DNA of 64,000 nucleotides from Skermania sp. ID1734 (GCF_007489285.1 NZ_VLIY01000006.1:186001-250000), one strand, 5' to 3'. Shown: positions 18,702-27,698, counted from the first letter of the stretch. The notes: generated from the sequence alone by a model not told the origin. Translations and numbers: made by a program.

Positions 18702-18734
18702 AACACAGGATACATCACACCCATAAACACAGGA
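18702..18734. promoter_or_regulatory. Direct repeat AACACAGGA upstream of the antitoxin gene
   Basis: Two identical 9-bp copies 24 bp apart (18702-18710 and 18726-18734) lie just upstream of the antitoxin ribosome binding site in an AT-richer stretch. Toxin-antitoxin operons are usually autoregulated at repeats in this position, so this is a candidate operator; the two copies are close to two helical turns apart. Confidence 0.35.
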
Positions 18735-18903
18735 CGCTACACAAAACGGTCACATCGGAAAACGCCGACAGGTGTCATGCGAAAACGTGCGGACCGCTAT
18801 GCCAACACACAGCCGGGTGCCAGGAGACTAGGGATGTCGATCGGCGTTGCGCACGAAGCGCCAAACCCCTTCACTGCTACCAAAATCGCAGGCTGGCAGG
18901 TGG

Positions 18904-18936
18904 CACATCACTTCGGTCGTTGACCGAAGTGATGTG
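18904..18936. terminator. Hairpin, 15-bp arms, 3-base loop
   Basis: CACATCACTTCGGTC (18904-18918) and GACCGAAGTGATGTG (18922-18936) are perfect complements around GTT. There is no T-tract. It lies downstream of the old-yellow-enzyme gene stop (18990) on that strand, so it may terminate or stabilise that transcript. It also marks the border between the tRNA-linked accessory region and the catabolic cluster. Confidence 0.6.
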
Positions 18937-18989
18937 GTGATGCGTCGAAGTCCTAATTAGCGGGCCGATTCGCGGAACGCGTGTGTCGT

Positions 18990-20252
18990 TCAAACACGTT
19001 CGAGCGTCGCGCCGTCGGTTACCCGACTCTCGAGCCAGCTTCGATACCGACGCAGCGCGAGCTTCTGGTGCGCTGTTTCCTTGGCGAGCGCCAGCTTCGG
19101 ATTGATACCCGGCCGCGGAGCTCGCCCGGTGCCTAGGCGCCGCAGTTGCTGGCGAACGCGTGCCATGCTTGCTGCGGAAGCGACGGCTTTGTCGTCGATC
19201 CTGACCGGTGCCAGCTGCACAACGGCATCGCCGCTATCGCGCCACTTGTTCGGCAGTTCGGGGTCGACGGCCAGCGCGGTGCCCATCCCGACGAGGTCGA
19301 TGCCGCTCTCGAGTACTTCCGCAGCGATCGGGCGGCGGGCAATGCCGCCCGTCAAAAGCAGTGGCAGGGGACTGGATTGCGCCAGTTCAGCGGCGAGTTC
19401 GAGGAAGTACGCTTCGCGTGCGAGCGTTCGCGAGTCTGCCGATCGGCCTGACATTGCCGGGCTTTCGTAGCTGCCGCCTGACAGTTCGACCAGGTCGACC
19501 CCGAGCGGTTCGAGCATGGCGATCACCCGGCCGGCGTCGTCGGCGTCGAAGCCCCCGCGCTGGAAGTCGGCAGAGTTGAGCTTCACCGCGACGGCAAAGT
19601 CGGCGCCGACCCTCGAACGCACGGCGCGGACCACGTCCAGCAGCAGACGCGCCCGATTCTCCAGCGTTCCGCCCCACCGGTCGGTGCGCTTGTTGGCGAG
19701 GGGGGAGAGGAACTGCGAGAGCAGGTAGCCGTGTGCGGCATGGATTTCGACACCGTCGAATCCGGCGAGTTCGGCTCGGTGCGCAGTTTCGGCGAACCGG
19801 AGGACCGTCGCTTCGATTTGCTCGGCGGTCATCTCGACCGGCTCGGCGAATCGCTTGCTTTGCTTGCCGATGTCTACACGGATCGCCGACGGCCCCCACG
19901 CGACACCGGGCATGTCGGCGCGGACCTGACGGCCGGGATGATTGATCTGCATCCACACCTTCGCGCCACCGCGGTGCGCGGCGTCTGCCCACTGCCGGAA
20001 CGGCTCGAGCGGTGAGTCCGCGTCGAGCACGATCCCGGCCGGACCGGTCAATGCTTCGGCGTGAACCATCACATTGCCGGTGATGATCAGCCCGACGCCG
20101 CCATCGCTCCACCGCTCGTAGAGGCGACGGATGCGCTTGGTGGGCAGCTGGCCGTCGCCCGCCATGTTTTCCTCCATAGCCGCCTTCACCAGGCGGTTTC
20201 GCAAGACCGAACCGTTCGGCAGCGTGAGCGGGCTGAACATCGTGGATGTCAT
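18990..20252 (-). CDS. NADH:flavin oxidoreductase, old yellow enzyme family
   Basis: A 420-residue FMN TIM-barrel enzyme of the old yellow enzyme family that reduces activated C=C bonds with NAD(P)H. Visible motifs include NHPGRQ, the substrate/FMN region DGVEIHAAHGYLLSQFLSP, TDRWGGTLENRARL and the C-terminal phosphate-binding LLLTGGIARR. The extra C-terminal Arg/Leu-rich tail (about 60 residues) is unusual. The ATG at 20252 follows GAAGGA. It is divergent from the hydrolase-SDR-reductase operon and probably contributes to the same catabolic route. Confidence 0.88.
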   Translation of the reverse strand: MTSTMFSPLTLPNGSVLRNRLVKAAMEENMAGDGQLPTKRIRRLYERWSDGGVGLIITGNVMVHAEALTGPAGIVLDADSPLEPFRQWADAAHRGGAKVWMQINHPGRQVRADMPGVAWGPSAIRVDIGKQSKRFAEPVEMTAEQIEATVLRFAETAHRAELAGFDGVEIHAAHGYLLSQFLSPLANKRTDRWGGTLENRARLLLDVVRAVRSRVGADFAVAVKLNSADFQRGGFDADDAGRVIAMLEPLGVDLVELSGGSYESPAMSGRSADSRTLAREAYFLELAAELAQSSPLPLLLTGGIARRPIAAEVLESGIDLVGMGTALAVDPELPNKWRDSGDAVVQLAPVRIDDKAVASAASMARVRQQLRRLGTGRAPRPGINPKLALAKETAHQKLALRRYRSWLESRVTDGATLERV

Positions 20253-20429
20253 CGGAATCCTTCGATCAATCAATGTTTGCGGTGTACACATAGCGTATTT
20301 GCAGATGTAAGCGTCGTCAACATAGACTGCGAAACTGAAGCGGAGATGTGCGCAGCGTCACGTGGATGTAGGTAAATCTAGTAATGGAACTACTTCCAAA
20401 GCTAGAACGAATTAGGTAACTTGGATGCC

Positions 20430-21338
20430 ATGACAAGAACCGATGCAACCTTCCCCTCCGACGACGGCACATGCGGCGCTTGGCTGTACCGCCCCGCTGA
20501 CTCAACCGGCAGCACACGACCGATCATCGTTATGGCCCATGGCCTCGCCGGTGTGAAGGAGATGCGGCTGGACGCCTTCGCCGAGCGCTTCACTGCAGCC
20601 GGCTACGCGTGCCTGGTCTTCGACTACCGTCACTTCGGCGCGAGCAGCGGCGAGCCTCGCAATCTCCTCGACGTGAATAGTCAGCTGCAGGACTGGAAAA
20701 GCGCGGTCGCCTACGCCCGCACCCTCGACGGCATCGACCCGGATCGGGTCATCGTGTGGGGCACTTCGTTCGGTGGCGGGCACGTGATCATCACGGCCGC
20801 GCACGACAAGCGGATCGCGGCCGCAATCGCGCAGTGCCCGTTTACCGATGGTCTTGCCTCATCGTTTGCGATCCCGCCGGCGACCTCGGCGAAAGTCACC
20901 GCTCTCGCAGCTGCCGACGCTGTCGGTGCTCGTCTCGGTCGCGCGCCCATGATGGTTCCGACGTACGGACCGCCCGGATCGACCAGCCTCATGTCGGCGC
21001 CTGATTGCGTCGCGGGGGTCGAGGCCATTATCGGTGACAACCCGGACGCACCCACGGAGGTGGCGGCCCGATTCGCGCTGCAGCTCATCAAGCACTTCCC
21101 TGGCCGCTACGCCCGTGACATCGAATGCCCCGTCCTGTTTGCGATCTGCGAACCGGACACGGTCGCTCCGTCCGGCCCGACCCAGAAATACGCCGCGCAA
21201 GCGCCGAAGGGCGAGATCAAGCTCTACGACGCCGGTCACTTCGACATCTATGTCGGTGAAGCGTTCGAGATCAACATCGCCGACCAGCTCGCCTTCCTGA
21301 ATGCCCACGTTCCCGCCACCCCTAGGACACCCCGATGA
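20430..21338 (+). CDS. Alpha/beta hydrolase (dienelactone-hydrolase/acetyl-xylan-esterase-like)
   Basis: About 302 residues with an alpha/beta-hydrolase core: oxyanion region VMAHGLAG, GxSxG nucleophile elbow WGTSFGGGH, then acid and base in a C-terminal part (AICEPDTVAPSG, LYDAGHFDIYVG). An ester or lactone substrate is likely but unidentified. ATG at 20430 is used; a TTG at 20421 with AGGTAAC upstream is an alternative. The stop overlaps the SDR start (ATGA), so it opens an operon that runs to about 24307. Confidence 0.82.
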   Translation: MTRTDATFPSDDGTCGAWLYRPADSTGSTRPIIVMAHGLAGVKEMRLDAFAERFTAAGYACLVFDYRHFGASSGEPRNLLDVNSQLQDWKSAVAYARTLDGIDPDRVIVWGTSFGGGHVIITAAHDKRIAAAIAQCPFTDGLASSFAIPPATSAKVTALAAADAVGARLGRAPMMVPTYGPPGSTSLMSAPDCVAGVEAIIGDNPDAPTEVAARFALQLIKHFPGRYARDIECPVLFAICEPDTVAPSGPTQKYAAQAPKGEIKLYDAGHFDIYVGEAFEINIADQLAFLNAHVPATPRTPR

Positions 21339-22174
21339 CCAAGTACAACCTCGCCGGACGCACCGTCGCGATTACCGGCTCCACCGGCGGCCTCGGCGCC
21401 GCGCTTGCTGTAACCCTGCGCGCCCGCGGCGCCAACCTGGCCCTGTTCGACCTCAGCCAGGAGGCGGTCGATAAGCAGGCCGCCGAGCTCGGGCCCGCAA
21501 CCGTAGCTCGCGGCTGGTCAGCCGACGTGCGGGATCTCGCCGGTCTCGAGAGCGTAATGGATGCTGCCGCAGAGCATTTCGGCCGCATCGATGTCGTCAT
21601 AGCTAACGCTGGTGTGGCGGCCGCCTCGGCACCACTGTCGGTTCTCGACCCCAATGATTTCGAGCGCGCGATCGACGTGAATCTCAGCGGAGTGTGGCGC
21701 ACGTTCCGTGCTGGTTTACCGCATGTCGAGAAGCGCAAGGGGTACCTGTTGGCCATTTCATCGATGGCTGCATTCATCCATTCACCGCTGAACGGCCCGT
21801 ACGTGGCCAGCAAGGCCGGAGTGTGGGCCCTGGCCGATGCCACCCGGCTGGAATTGCGCGATGCCGGAGTCGGTGTCGGCAGCGCTCATCCCACGTTCTT
21901 CCGCACCCCGATGATGGACGAAGTCCACGCGGACCCGGCCGGCACCGCGGTCTGGGGCGGCAACACGGGCGGGATGTGGAAGATGATCCCGATCGAAGAA
22001 GTCGTCGATGCCATCGTCGACGGCATCGAGAATCGCGCCGACCTCATCGTGGCACCCAAGAATCTGGCCATGGTCGCGCGCATGCCAGGCGTGGTCCGGC
22101 CGTTCGTCGAGCGTTTCGGCTTCCCCGGTTCCACCATTCGCGATGCCATGGCCCTAGCCACAAGGAAGAACTGA
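21335..22174 (+). CDS. Short-chain dehydrogenase/reductase
   Basis: A 279-residue classical SDR that oxidises or reduces an alcohol/ketone with NAD(P). The Rossmann motif TGSTGGLGAAL (about residues 14-24), NAG in IANAGVAAA, catalytic Ser in AISSM and YVASK (Tyr, Lys) are all present. It overlaps both neighbours (ATGA, TGATG), indicating one transcript with the hydrolase and the saccharopine-dehydrogenase-like gene. The acidic residue in LALFDLS favours NAD over NADP. Confidence 0.88.
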   Translation: MTKYNLAGRTVAITGSTGGLGAALAVTLRARGANLALFDLSQEAVDKQAAELGPATVARGWSADVRDLAGLESVMDAAAEHFGRIDVVIANAGVAAASAPLSVLDPNDFERAIDVNLSGVWRTFRAGLPHVEKRKGYLLAISSMAAFIHSPLNGPYVASKAGVWALADATRLELRDAGVGVGSAHPTFFRTPMMDEVHADPAGTAVWGGNTGGMWKMIPIEEVVDAIVDGIENRADLIVAPKNLAMVARMPGVVRPFVERFGFPGSTIRDAMALATRKN

Positions 22175-23304
22175 TGAACAACAAGATCGTCGTCTTCGGC
22201 GCGACCGGCTATGCCGGCGGACTCGTCGTCGATGCACTCCTGCGCCAGGGCGCACGTCCGGTTCTCGCGGCGTACGAGCGGGACCTGCTTCCCGCGATGG
22301 CCACGCGCCTCGGCGGACTTGACTACCAGTTCGCCGATGTCAACGACCCCGGGAGTGTTCGCGCTCTGGTCAGCCCCGGCGATGTCTTGATCACAACGGT
22401 CGGACCGTTCGAGCGATTCGGGCGCACCGCGGCCCAGGCTGCCGCCGACGTCGGAGCCCACTACATCGACTCCACCGGGGAAACCGGCTTCGTCCGGGAT
22501 CTCCGGGAACGTTACGACGCGCAGGCGCGCGAGACTGGTGCCACGATGCTTCCGGCTTTCGGAAATGACTATGTACCAGGCGTTCTCGCGGCCAGCCTGG
22601 CGCTGACGAAGGCCGGTGCCGCGGCTCGATCGGTGCAGGTCGGGTACTTCGTCACCCCGAAATTCCGGCCGGAAACGGGTCTCAGCCAAGGCACCCGCAA
22701 AACCATCGCCAACGAGATGACGCGTCCGGTCACGTTGTGGCGGAACTCCAAGCTCGAGGACGTACGCGCCGCGTCGTGGACACGGAAGTTCACCGTCGGC
22801 GGGAAGTCCAAGCGTGCCTTCCTCGCTTCTGGCACGGAAGTGTTCTTCCTACCCGAGGAATTCCCGTCACTGGAGTCGGTCGAGGTGTACAACGGCTGGT
22901 TCCCAGAGATGTCGCTCGGCATCCAAATGTTTTCCGCGGCGGCCAATGTGGCGGTCAAGGTCGACGCCGGCAAGAAGATCGTCGACTCGTTTGGCAATCG
23001 CTTCGCTGGTGCACCCGGCGGACCCGACCTGACCGAACGGTCGAAGACCCGATCCTGTGCCGTCGCGGTCACTCGCGACGGTGCGGGCAAGGTCCTCAGC
23101 GAGGTGCACGTCGACGGACCGAACGTCTACACCCTGACCGGTGAGCTGATGGCCTGGGCCGCTGGCGAGTTGGCCGCAGGTGCTGCCCGCACACCCGGCG
23201 TCGTGGGTCCGGTGCAGGCGTTCGGATTGGATGGACTGGTGCAGGGCGCAGCAAAGATCGGACTTACCGAAATCGACACCAACCGACAGGAGACCCGGCG
23301 ATGA
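22174..23304 (+). CDS. Saccharopine-dehydrogenase-like NAD(P)-binding reductase
   Basis: A 376-residue protein with an N-terminal Rossmann fold (VVFGATGYAGGLVVDALL) and the family's TVGPFERFG and HYIDSTGETGFVRDL blocks. The family contains mycobacterial trans-acting enoyl reductases and saccharopine-dehydrogenase-like oxidoreductases. Within this operon it probably reduces or oxidises an intermediate produced by the SDR. ATG 22174 overlaps the SDR stop, and its own stop overlaps the next gene (ATGA, 23301-23304). Confidence 0.8.
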   Translation: MNNKIVVFGATGYAGGLVVDALLRQGARPVLAAYERDLLPAMATRLGGLDYQFADVNDPGSVRALVSPGDVLITTVGPFERFGRTAAQAAADVGAHYIDSTGETGFVRDLRERYDAQARETGATMLPAFGNDYVPGVLAASLALTKAGAAARSVQVGYFVTPKFRPETGLSQGTRKTIANEMTRPVTLWRNSKLEDVRAASWTRKFTVGGKSKRAFLASGTEVFFLPEEFPSLESVEVYNGWFPEMSLGIQMFSAAANVAVKVDAGKKIVDSFGNRFAGAPGGPDLTERSKTRSCAVAVTRDGAGKVLSEVHVDGPNVYTLTGELMAWAAGELAAGAARTPGVVGPVQAFGLDGLVQGAAKIGLTEIDTNRQETRR

Positions 23305-23840
23305 CGAGCGCACGCGATGAGCACACTGCAGACTTGACGACGCTATCCGTCCCAGATCTGATCGAAGTATTCAAGACCCTCGAGGCGCCCACAATCTCGG
23401 AAATGGACGGGGAATTCGATGCCCGACTGCTGCGCCAGCCGGACGTCCTCAACGCTATCGCCGGTCTCGTGACGGTGCACAACCCGATCTTCGGCTGGCG
23501 CGCCAAGGCCTTCCGCCCGGTCGATGAGACTGCTGGCCGCGGCTACAACGCGTTCCGGGCGGTTCTGGGCCGGCGCAGCGTTCAAGGGCAGCCGATGCTG
23601 ACGAAAATCGCGTCGTCCTACCTTGATGGGCGCCCCGTCTATCAACTCGACTATCGTCCGTTCGACACGCTCAACGGACGCGTCAACATGATCGACGAGA
23701 TTCGACGCGTTCGGCCGGGGGAGTACCTCGGGATCGGGACGTGGGGATTCACCGATAAACAGCGTCGCGTCCCGCTGCCCTTCCTGCTCAGCGGCCCGTC
23801 GAGACCTTACGCGGGCGACATCGGAACCCCGAAGTACTGA
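23301..23840 (+). CDS. Operon-encoded conserved protein of unknown function
   Basis: A 179-residue soluble protein. I do not recognise its family. Visible features are a conserved-looking N-terminal helix pair (VPDLIEVFKTLEAPTISEMDG), a central Arg/Tyr-rich part (RGYNAFRAVLGRR) and a C-terminal YLGIGTWGF with PLPFLLSGP. No signal peptide or membrane helix. Start ATG overlaps the upstream reductase stop, so it is co-translated with the reductase and may bind the same substrate. Confidence 0.65.
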   Translation: MTSARDEHTADLTTLSVPDLIEVFKTLEAPTISEMDGEFDARLLRQPDVLNAIAGLVTVHNPIFGWRAKAFRPVDETAGRGYNAFRAVLGRRSVQGQPMLTKIASSYLDGRPVYQLDYRPFDTLNGRVNMIDEIRRVRPGEYLGIGTWGFTDKQRRVPLPFLLSGPSRPYAGDIGTPKY

Positions 23841-23854
23841 AAGCACTTTCGCGA

Positions 23855-24307
23855 ATGGAGCCAACAATGCATAGCAACACGTTGAAGGACAGCGGTGCGA
23901 AGCTGATGAACTTCGCGCACCGGGTGGTGCTCAAGGTCAGTGGTAACCGGTTGCTCGCCAATCCCTTTGGGATGCCGGTGGTCGAACTGCACACGGTTGG
24001 ACGCAAATCGGGACAACCGCGGTCCTGCTATCTCACCTCGCCGGTGCACGACTCCAGACGGGTGGTGCTCGTGGCATCGAAGGGCGGTGATGATCGCAAC
24101 CCGGATTGGTACCGCAACCTGCAAGCGAATCCCGACGCCGAGCTTGTGATCTATGGCCAGCGCCGAAAGGTGCACGCCCGAACGGCAAATGTGGACGAGA
24201 GAGCCGATCTGTGGCCGAAGATCGTCTCCGCCTACGCGGGCTACGGAGATTATCAACAGCGGACAGCACGCGAAATCCCAGTGGTGATCTGCGAATTCCG
24301 CGACTGA
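23855..24307 (+). CDS. F420-dependent nitroreductase-family protein (Ddn-like)
   Basis: A 150-residue Ddn-family protein with VELHTVGRKSGQPRSCYLTSP, GGDDRNPDWYRNLQANP and the C-terminal REIPVVICEF. It probably uses reduced F420 to act on the pathway intermediate of the preceding genes; it is 14 bases after the unknown gene and so is probably in the operon. ATG at 23855 is used; an internal ATG at 23867 is also possible. It converges on the TetR gene with 5 bases between. Confidence 0.83.
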   Translation: MEPTMHSNTLKDSGAKLMNFAHRVVLKVSGNRLLANPFGMPVVELHTVGRKSGQPRSCYLTSPVHDSRRVVLVASKGGDDRNPDWYRNLQANPDAELVIYGQRRKVHARTANVDERADLWPKIVSAYAGYGDYQQRTAREIPVVICEFRD

Positions 24308-24312
24308 GGGCG

Positions 24313-24909
24313 TTAGCGCTGGGCGAGGATCGACGCTCCCATCCACCGATGCAGGTAGCTGCGGAGTTCGTCGTCGCTGCGGTCGCCCGGCGAGATGAAG
24401 AACGACTGCATGGTGCGCAGCACGTATTCGACAAGTTCCTGCAGCCCGACGTCGTCGTAGCCGTATCGCGCCCAATCGACATCGAAGCGTCTGATCATCG
24501 TCATGCCGAAGGCTTGGGCCTCCGGTGACAACAGCCCATCCGGGTGGACGTTCGGATACGCGCCGGTAAGAAGAATGCCGAGATGCGGTATGCGGCGCAC
24601 CTCGGCCAGGGTGAAGATCACGCCCTCGGTCATTGCTTCTGCGGGGTCGTTGATTCCGTGTACATGGTCTTCGAGTCGGTCCAGAAATCCGTCGACCGAC
24701 GCGATCGCTGCGGCCCGCAGCAGCGCGTCGGCGGTGGGGAAGTAGCGGTAAACGGTCTGTCTAATGACACCCAGCGATTCGGCGACGTCGGCGATGCTGA
24801 TTGCCGAACCGGTTTGTCGGATCAGATCGACAGCGGCAGTGACGATGCGGCGCGACGCCTCCTCGTCGGTCTCCGGTGGGTTCCCGTTCCACCCGCGCCT
24901 TCTCGCCAC
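24313..24909 (-). CDS. TetR-family transcriptional regulator
   Basis: A 198-residue TetR protein. The HTH lies at about residues 36-60 (ISIADVAESLGVIRQTVYRYFP). It is divergent from the ferritin-like/membrane protein operon at 25031 and the intergenic region contains a perfect 12-bp-arm inverted repeat (24962-24995), its likely operator. The gene converges on the catabolic operon, so it may also act there, but the operator position points to the 25031 operon. Inducer unknown. Confidence 0.85.
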   Translation of the reverse strand: MARRRGWNGNPPETDEEASRRIVTAAVDLIRQTGSAISIADVAESLGVIRQTVYRYFPTADALLRAAAIASVDGFLDRLEDHVHGINDPAEAMTEGVIFTLAEVRRIPHLGILLTGAYPNVHPDGLLSPEAQAFGMTMIRRFDVDWARYGYDDVGLQELVEYVLRTMQSFFISPGDRSDDELRSYLHRWMGASILAQR

Positions 24910-24961
24910 TGTGCCTGCCTAGGTGTCACCACGACCGAGGGCCTGACGCTATCACCTCTTG

Positions 24962-24995
24962 TAATCATACAGAGAATCGCTAATCTGTATGATTA
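24962..24995. promoter_or_regulatory. Inverted repeat operator, 12-bp perfect arms
   Basis: TAATCATACAGA (24962-24973) and TCTGTATGATTA (24984-24995) are exact reverse complements with 10 bases between. It lies between the divergent TetR gene (start 24909) and the ferritin-like gene (start 25031), in an AT-rich island where both promoters should be. TetR dimers commonly bind this kind of site. Confidence 0.8.
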
Positions 24996-25030
24996 GTGCC
25001 AGCAACCCATGCTCATGACGAGGTGTTCCA

Positions 25031-25957
25031 GTGACCGACCTTCATGTCCGAAAGATGAATTTCGCCTTCGCCGACTACGACGTCCCCTTCTTGTGGAACG
25101 AAGAGAATCCAGCATTTTCGAGCATGGCCAACGCCGTGTCGTTCCTCGCGATCGGATTCGAAAAGATGATCGTGAAGATGATTCTGCAAACAAAACCGCT
25201 GATTACCGACCCCGAAGTCGCCGAGGAAGCCGATGCGTTCATGCGGCAGGAAGGCCAGCATTCGGCGGCGCACCGCCAGCACGTCAAAGGGCTGATCAAG
25301 CGGTACCCGGGCCTGCAGGAGACTCTGGACGCGGTCATCGCGGATTTCGACCGGCTTACCCGAGAAACCTCGCTGCACTACCGGTTGGCCTACACCGCAG
25401 ATCTGGAGGCCACCTTCACTCCCGTCTTCAAACTGATGCTCGACAACGAATCCACGCTGTTTCGCCCCGGCGACGATCGCGTCGCATCGTTGTTCATCTG
25501 GCACTTCGTCGAAGAGGTCGAGCATCGAAGCTCCGCGCTGATCATCTTCAATTCGGTTGTGGGCAGCGATCTCTACCGCATGCGAGTAGCACCGTCGATC
25601 TTTCGGCATGTATTGAACGTCATCCGGATCGCCTGCGAAGGCTTCAACAAGCATGTGCCACTGCAGGATCGCCAGATCGACGCACTGTCGATGTTTGCCT
25701 CATACCGACGAAATCAGAAGCTGCGCAGGTTGTTACCGATGCTGCAGGCGCAGGACTACGGCCCGATGCCGCGCGCTTTCGACCATCTGCCGCGTGGCGA
25801 GCAGCTGACCGCGCTGGCGGGAATCGTGCGAAGCCAGTTGCCCAGGCACAACCCGGCTCACGAGAAGCTGCCCGCGTTGGCCGACGTCTGGTTCCGGCGT
25901 TACGAGGACGGCTACGACGTGTCGCACTGGTACACCGCGGGTGCCGTAGCCAACTAG
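25031..25957 (+). CDS. PF10118 'metal-dependent hydrolase', ferritin-like diiron protein
   Basis: A 308-residue helical protein with a carboxylate/histidine pattern typical of ferritin-like metal centres: MRQEGQHSAAHRQH (near 77-90) and HFVEEVEHRSSA (near 158-170), i.e. two ExxH-type motifs. The family is annotated as a metal-dependent hydrolase, but the motifs suggest an oxygen-activating diiron site. GTG start at 25031. It is followed 11 bases later by a multi-pass membrane protein. A distant paralogue occurs at 60895-61785. Confidence 0.8.
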   Translation: MTDLHVRKMNFAFADYDVPFLWNEENPAFSSMANAVSFLAIGFEKMIVKMILQTKPLITDPEVAEEADAFMRQEGQHSAAHRQHVKGLIKRYPGLQETLDAVIADFDRLTRETSLHYRLAYTADLEATFTPVFKLMLDNESTLFRPGDDRVASLFIWHFVEEVEHRSSALIIFNSVVGSDLYRMRVAPSIFRHVLNVIRIACEGFNKHVPLQDRQIDALSMFASYRRNQKLRRLLPMLQAQDYGPMPRAFDHLPRGEQLTALAGIVRSQLPRHNPAHEKLPALADVWFRRYEDGYDVSHWYTAGAVAN

Positions 25958-25968
25958 GGAGCTGACGA

Positions 25969-27147
25969 ATGACCGATCACTGCTCGCCCACGTTCGCGCA
26001 GTTGGCCACCGAGCTCGGCTTTTCCTGCAGCAATGCCGGTGGGTTAGTCGAAGTGCGAAATCCGTTCGCGCTGGAGAACTGGACGCTGCCGGTTCTCGAG
26101 CTCACCATCATTGTCGGGTCCGTGCTGGCGCTGGTGTACGCCATCGTTCGGCTGCGCCGAACCGGCGACCCGACGAACGTGGTGCTGTGGTTCGGCGCCG
26201 CCGCTTATCTGTTCGTCATCGAACCGCCGCTGTACTTTCCTGCGGCATTCGGCATCGAAGACCATGTGGACACGATGTTCGCCCACAACGTGTTCACGGT
26301 CGACTTCCTGTGGGGACGGTTGCCGCTCTACATAGTCGCCATTTATCCCTTGATGGCCACCGTCGCTTTCGAAATCGTCCGGATGCTCGGCGTTTTCCGG
26401 AGATACGGCCTTGTTGTCGGCGCGGCATGCGTGGGCTTTGTGCACCACGCGTTCTACGAGATCTTCGACCAGATCGGCCCGCAACTGCGGTGGTGGGAAT
26501 GGTCGACGACCAACCCGCTGAACCAGCCGATGTTCGACTCTGTTCCACTGCCCAGCGTGGTCGTGTTCGCCACGCTGTGGCCGATGTCGCTGGCCTTGTG
26601 CGTCCAATACTTCGTGGGCCGCCACGCCGATCGGGGCCGACGATTCACCGGCATCCAATTGGTCTGGCGCACAATCGTCATAGGCCTGCTTGCTTCGCTC
26701 GGCACATTCATCCTGCCGCTGCCGGCGACGGTGCTGGGCATGAACAGTTCGACCGTTCGAGGCGCCGTGTATGCGGTGGAACTCGCCGTTGTCGCGGTTG
26801 TCGCCGTGGTGGTACTGGTTCGGCAGTGGATGCGGCTGCGCGAAGGACCGCCGGACAACTACTCGAACAACTTCGTCCGGTACTACGCGGTGGCGTATCT
26901 CGGCGTGATGGCCGTGCTATGGATCACCGCGCTGCCCGACTTCCTCAAGGCCGCAAACGGACTCACCCGCAATGGTGACCCCGTCGGAAACCCCTGGTAC
27001 ACGCTGGCGTGCTTCGTCGTCGCCGTGTTGTGCGTCATTGCGACCTTCACCGCCGATGTGCGCCGTCGTGACAAGAGTTCCGACGACACTACCGATCCGT
27101 CGGCAGTCTCCGACGGGGCTGCGAGTTCACCCGCGAACGTGAGATAG
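25969..27147 (+). CDS. Multi-pass membrane protein of unknown function
   Basis: A 392-residue protein with about eight to nine hydrophobic segments from residue 40 to 375 and a short polar tail. Unusual conserved-looking polar stretches face the membrane: GFVHHAFYEIFDQIGPQLRW and IEPPLYFPAAFGIEDH, rich in His, Glu and Trp, which could line an active site of a lipid-modifying enzyme or carotenoid-type enzyme; this is speculation. It is in an operon with the ferritin-like protein and controlled by the TetR palindrome. Confidence 0.7.
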   Translation: MTDHCSPTFAQLATELGFSCSNAGGLVEVRNPFALENWTLPVLELTIIVGSVLALVYAIVRLRRTGDPTNVVLWFGAAAYLFVIEPPLYFPAAFGIEDHVDTMFAHNVFTVDFLWGRLPLYIVAIYPLMATVAFEIVRMLGVFRRYGLVVGAACVGFVHHAFYEIFDQIGPQLRWWEWSTTNPLNQPMFDSVPLPSVVVFATLWPMSLALCVQYFVGRHADRGRRFTGIQLVWRTIVIGLLASLGTFILPLPATVLGMNSSTVRGAVYAVELAVVAVVAVVVLVRQWMRLREGPPDNYSNNFVRYYAVAYLGVMAVLWITALPDFLKAANGLTRNGDPVGNPWYTLACFVVAVLCVIATFTADVRRRDKSSDDTTDPSAVSDGAASSPANVR

Positions 27148-27158
27148 CTTGATTCGGT

Positions 27159-27407
27159 TCAGCGCGCTGGCGGGTAACGGCCGTAGATGCCGCGCGCGTC
27201 ACCGACGAGATACCACTGATGCTGCTGATCGGCGCGGGCGCGGATCGCGTCGAGTTCCTTTGTGCGAGTGTCCCGACGGCGTCGATGCCACGCCAACACA
27301 GGCGGTGCGAGTTTGTAGGCCAGCCATCCCATCGCCACCGCAAGAAACAACGGCCACAGCTTGATGACGATCGCGATGACGACGAGCACGCCGATGATCT
27401 GCCACAT
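27159..27407 (-). CDS. Small single- or double-pass membrane protein
   Basis: An 82-residue protein with an N-terminal hydrophobic stretch (IIGVLVVIAIVIKLWPLF, then LAVAMGWLAYKLAPPVL) and a basic, charged tail (HRRRRDTRTKELDAIRARAD). The ATG at 27407 follows a GGGGGAAG. Family unknown; it converges with the preceding membrane protein gene. Confidence 0.6.
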   Translation of the reverse strand: MWQIIGVLVVIAIVIKLWPLFLAVAMGWLAYKLAPPVLAWHRRRRDTRTKELDAIRARADQQHQWYLVGDARGIYGRYPPAR

Positions 27408-27494
27408 TCTTCCCCCTGCTGATGTTCGGTCTCGATCGCAGTATGGCGGGTGAGACCGACAAAAACCCGGCGGCGGTTGCCTAGGCTCACGCGC

Positions 27495-27698
27495 GTGGAG
27501 TTCGCCGAATTCATCTTGGACCGACTGCGGGAAATCTACGACGGTCGCGGCGACCTCGAGGTGGCGGATCACGCGCTCTGGCGCACCACGAAGAACATCA
27601 AGGCGCGCGCCGAGTGGAACGACGATGACATGACGGTGTTGCGCCGTATCGCCGGAAGGTGGCGGGATCACCCGGATTACCCGGGGCTGATCCGGTAG
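27495..27698 (+). CDS. Small conserved protein, DUF6221-like
   Basis: A 67-residue acidic/basic mixed protein starting at GTG 27495 (MEFAEFILDRLREIYDG). The end, VLRRIAGRWRDHPDYPGLI, resembles the C-terminus of DUF6221 proteins, a small actinobacterial family without known function; the match is by eye and partial. It overlaps nothing and may be read from its own promoter in the 88 bases after the preceding divergent gene. Confidence 0.45.
   Translation: MEFAEFILDRLREIYDGRGDLEVADHALWRTTKNIKARAEWNDDDMTVLRRIAGRWRDHPDYPGLIR

Noticed and set aside
18687-18923. Short open frame divergent from the antitoxin gene
   Set aside because: No ribosome binding site; it covers the putative operator repeats and ends in the hairpin at 18904-18936.
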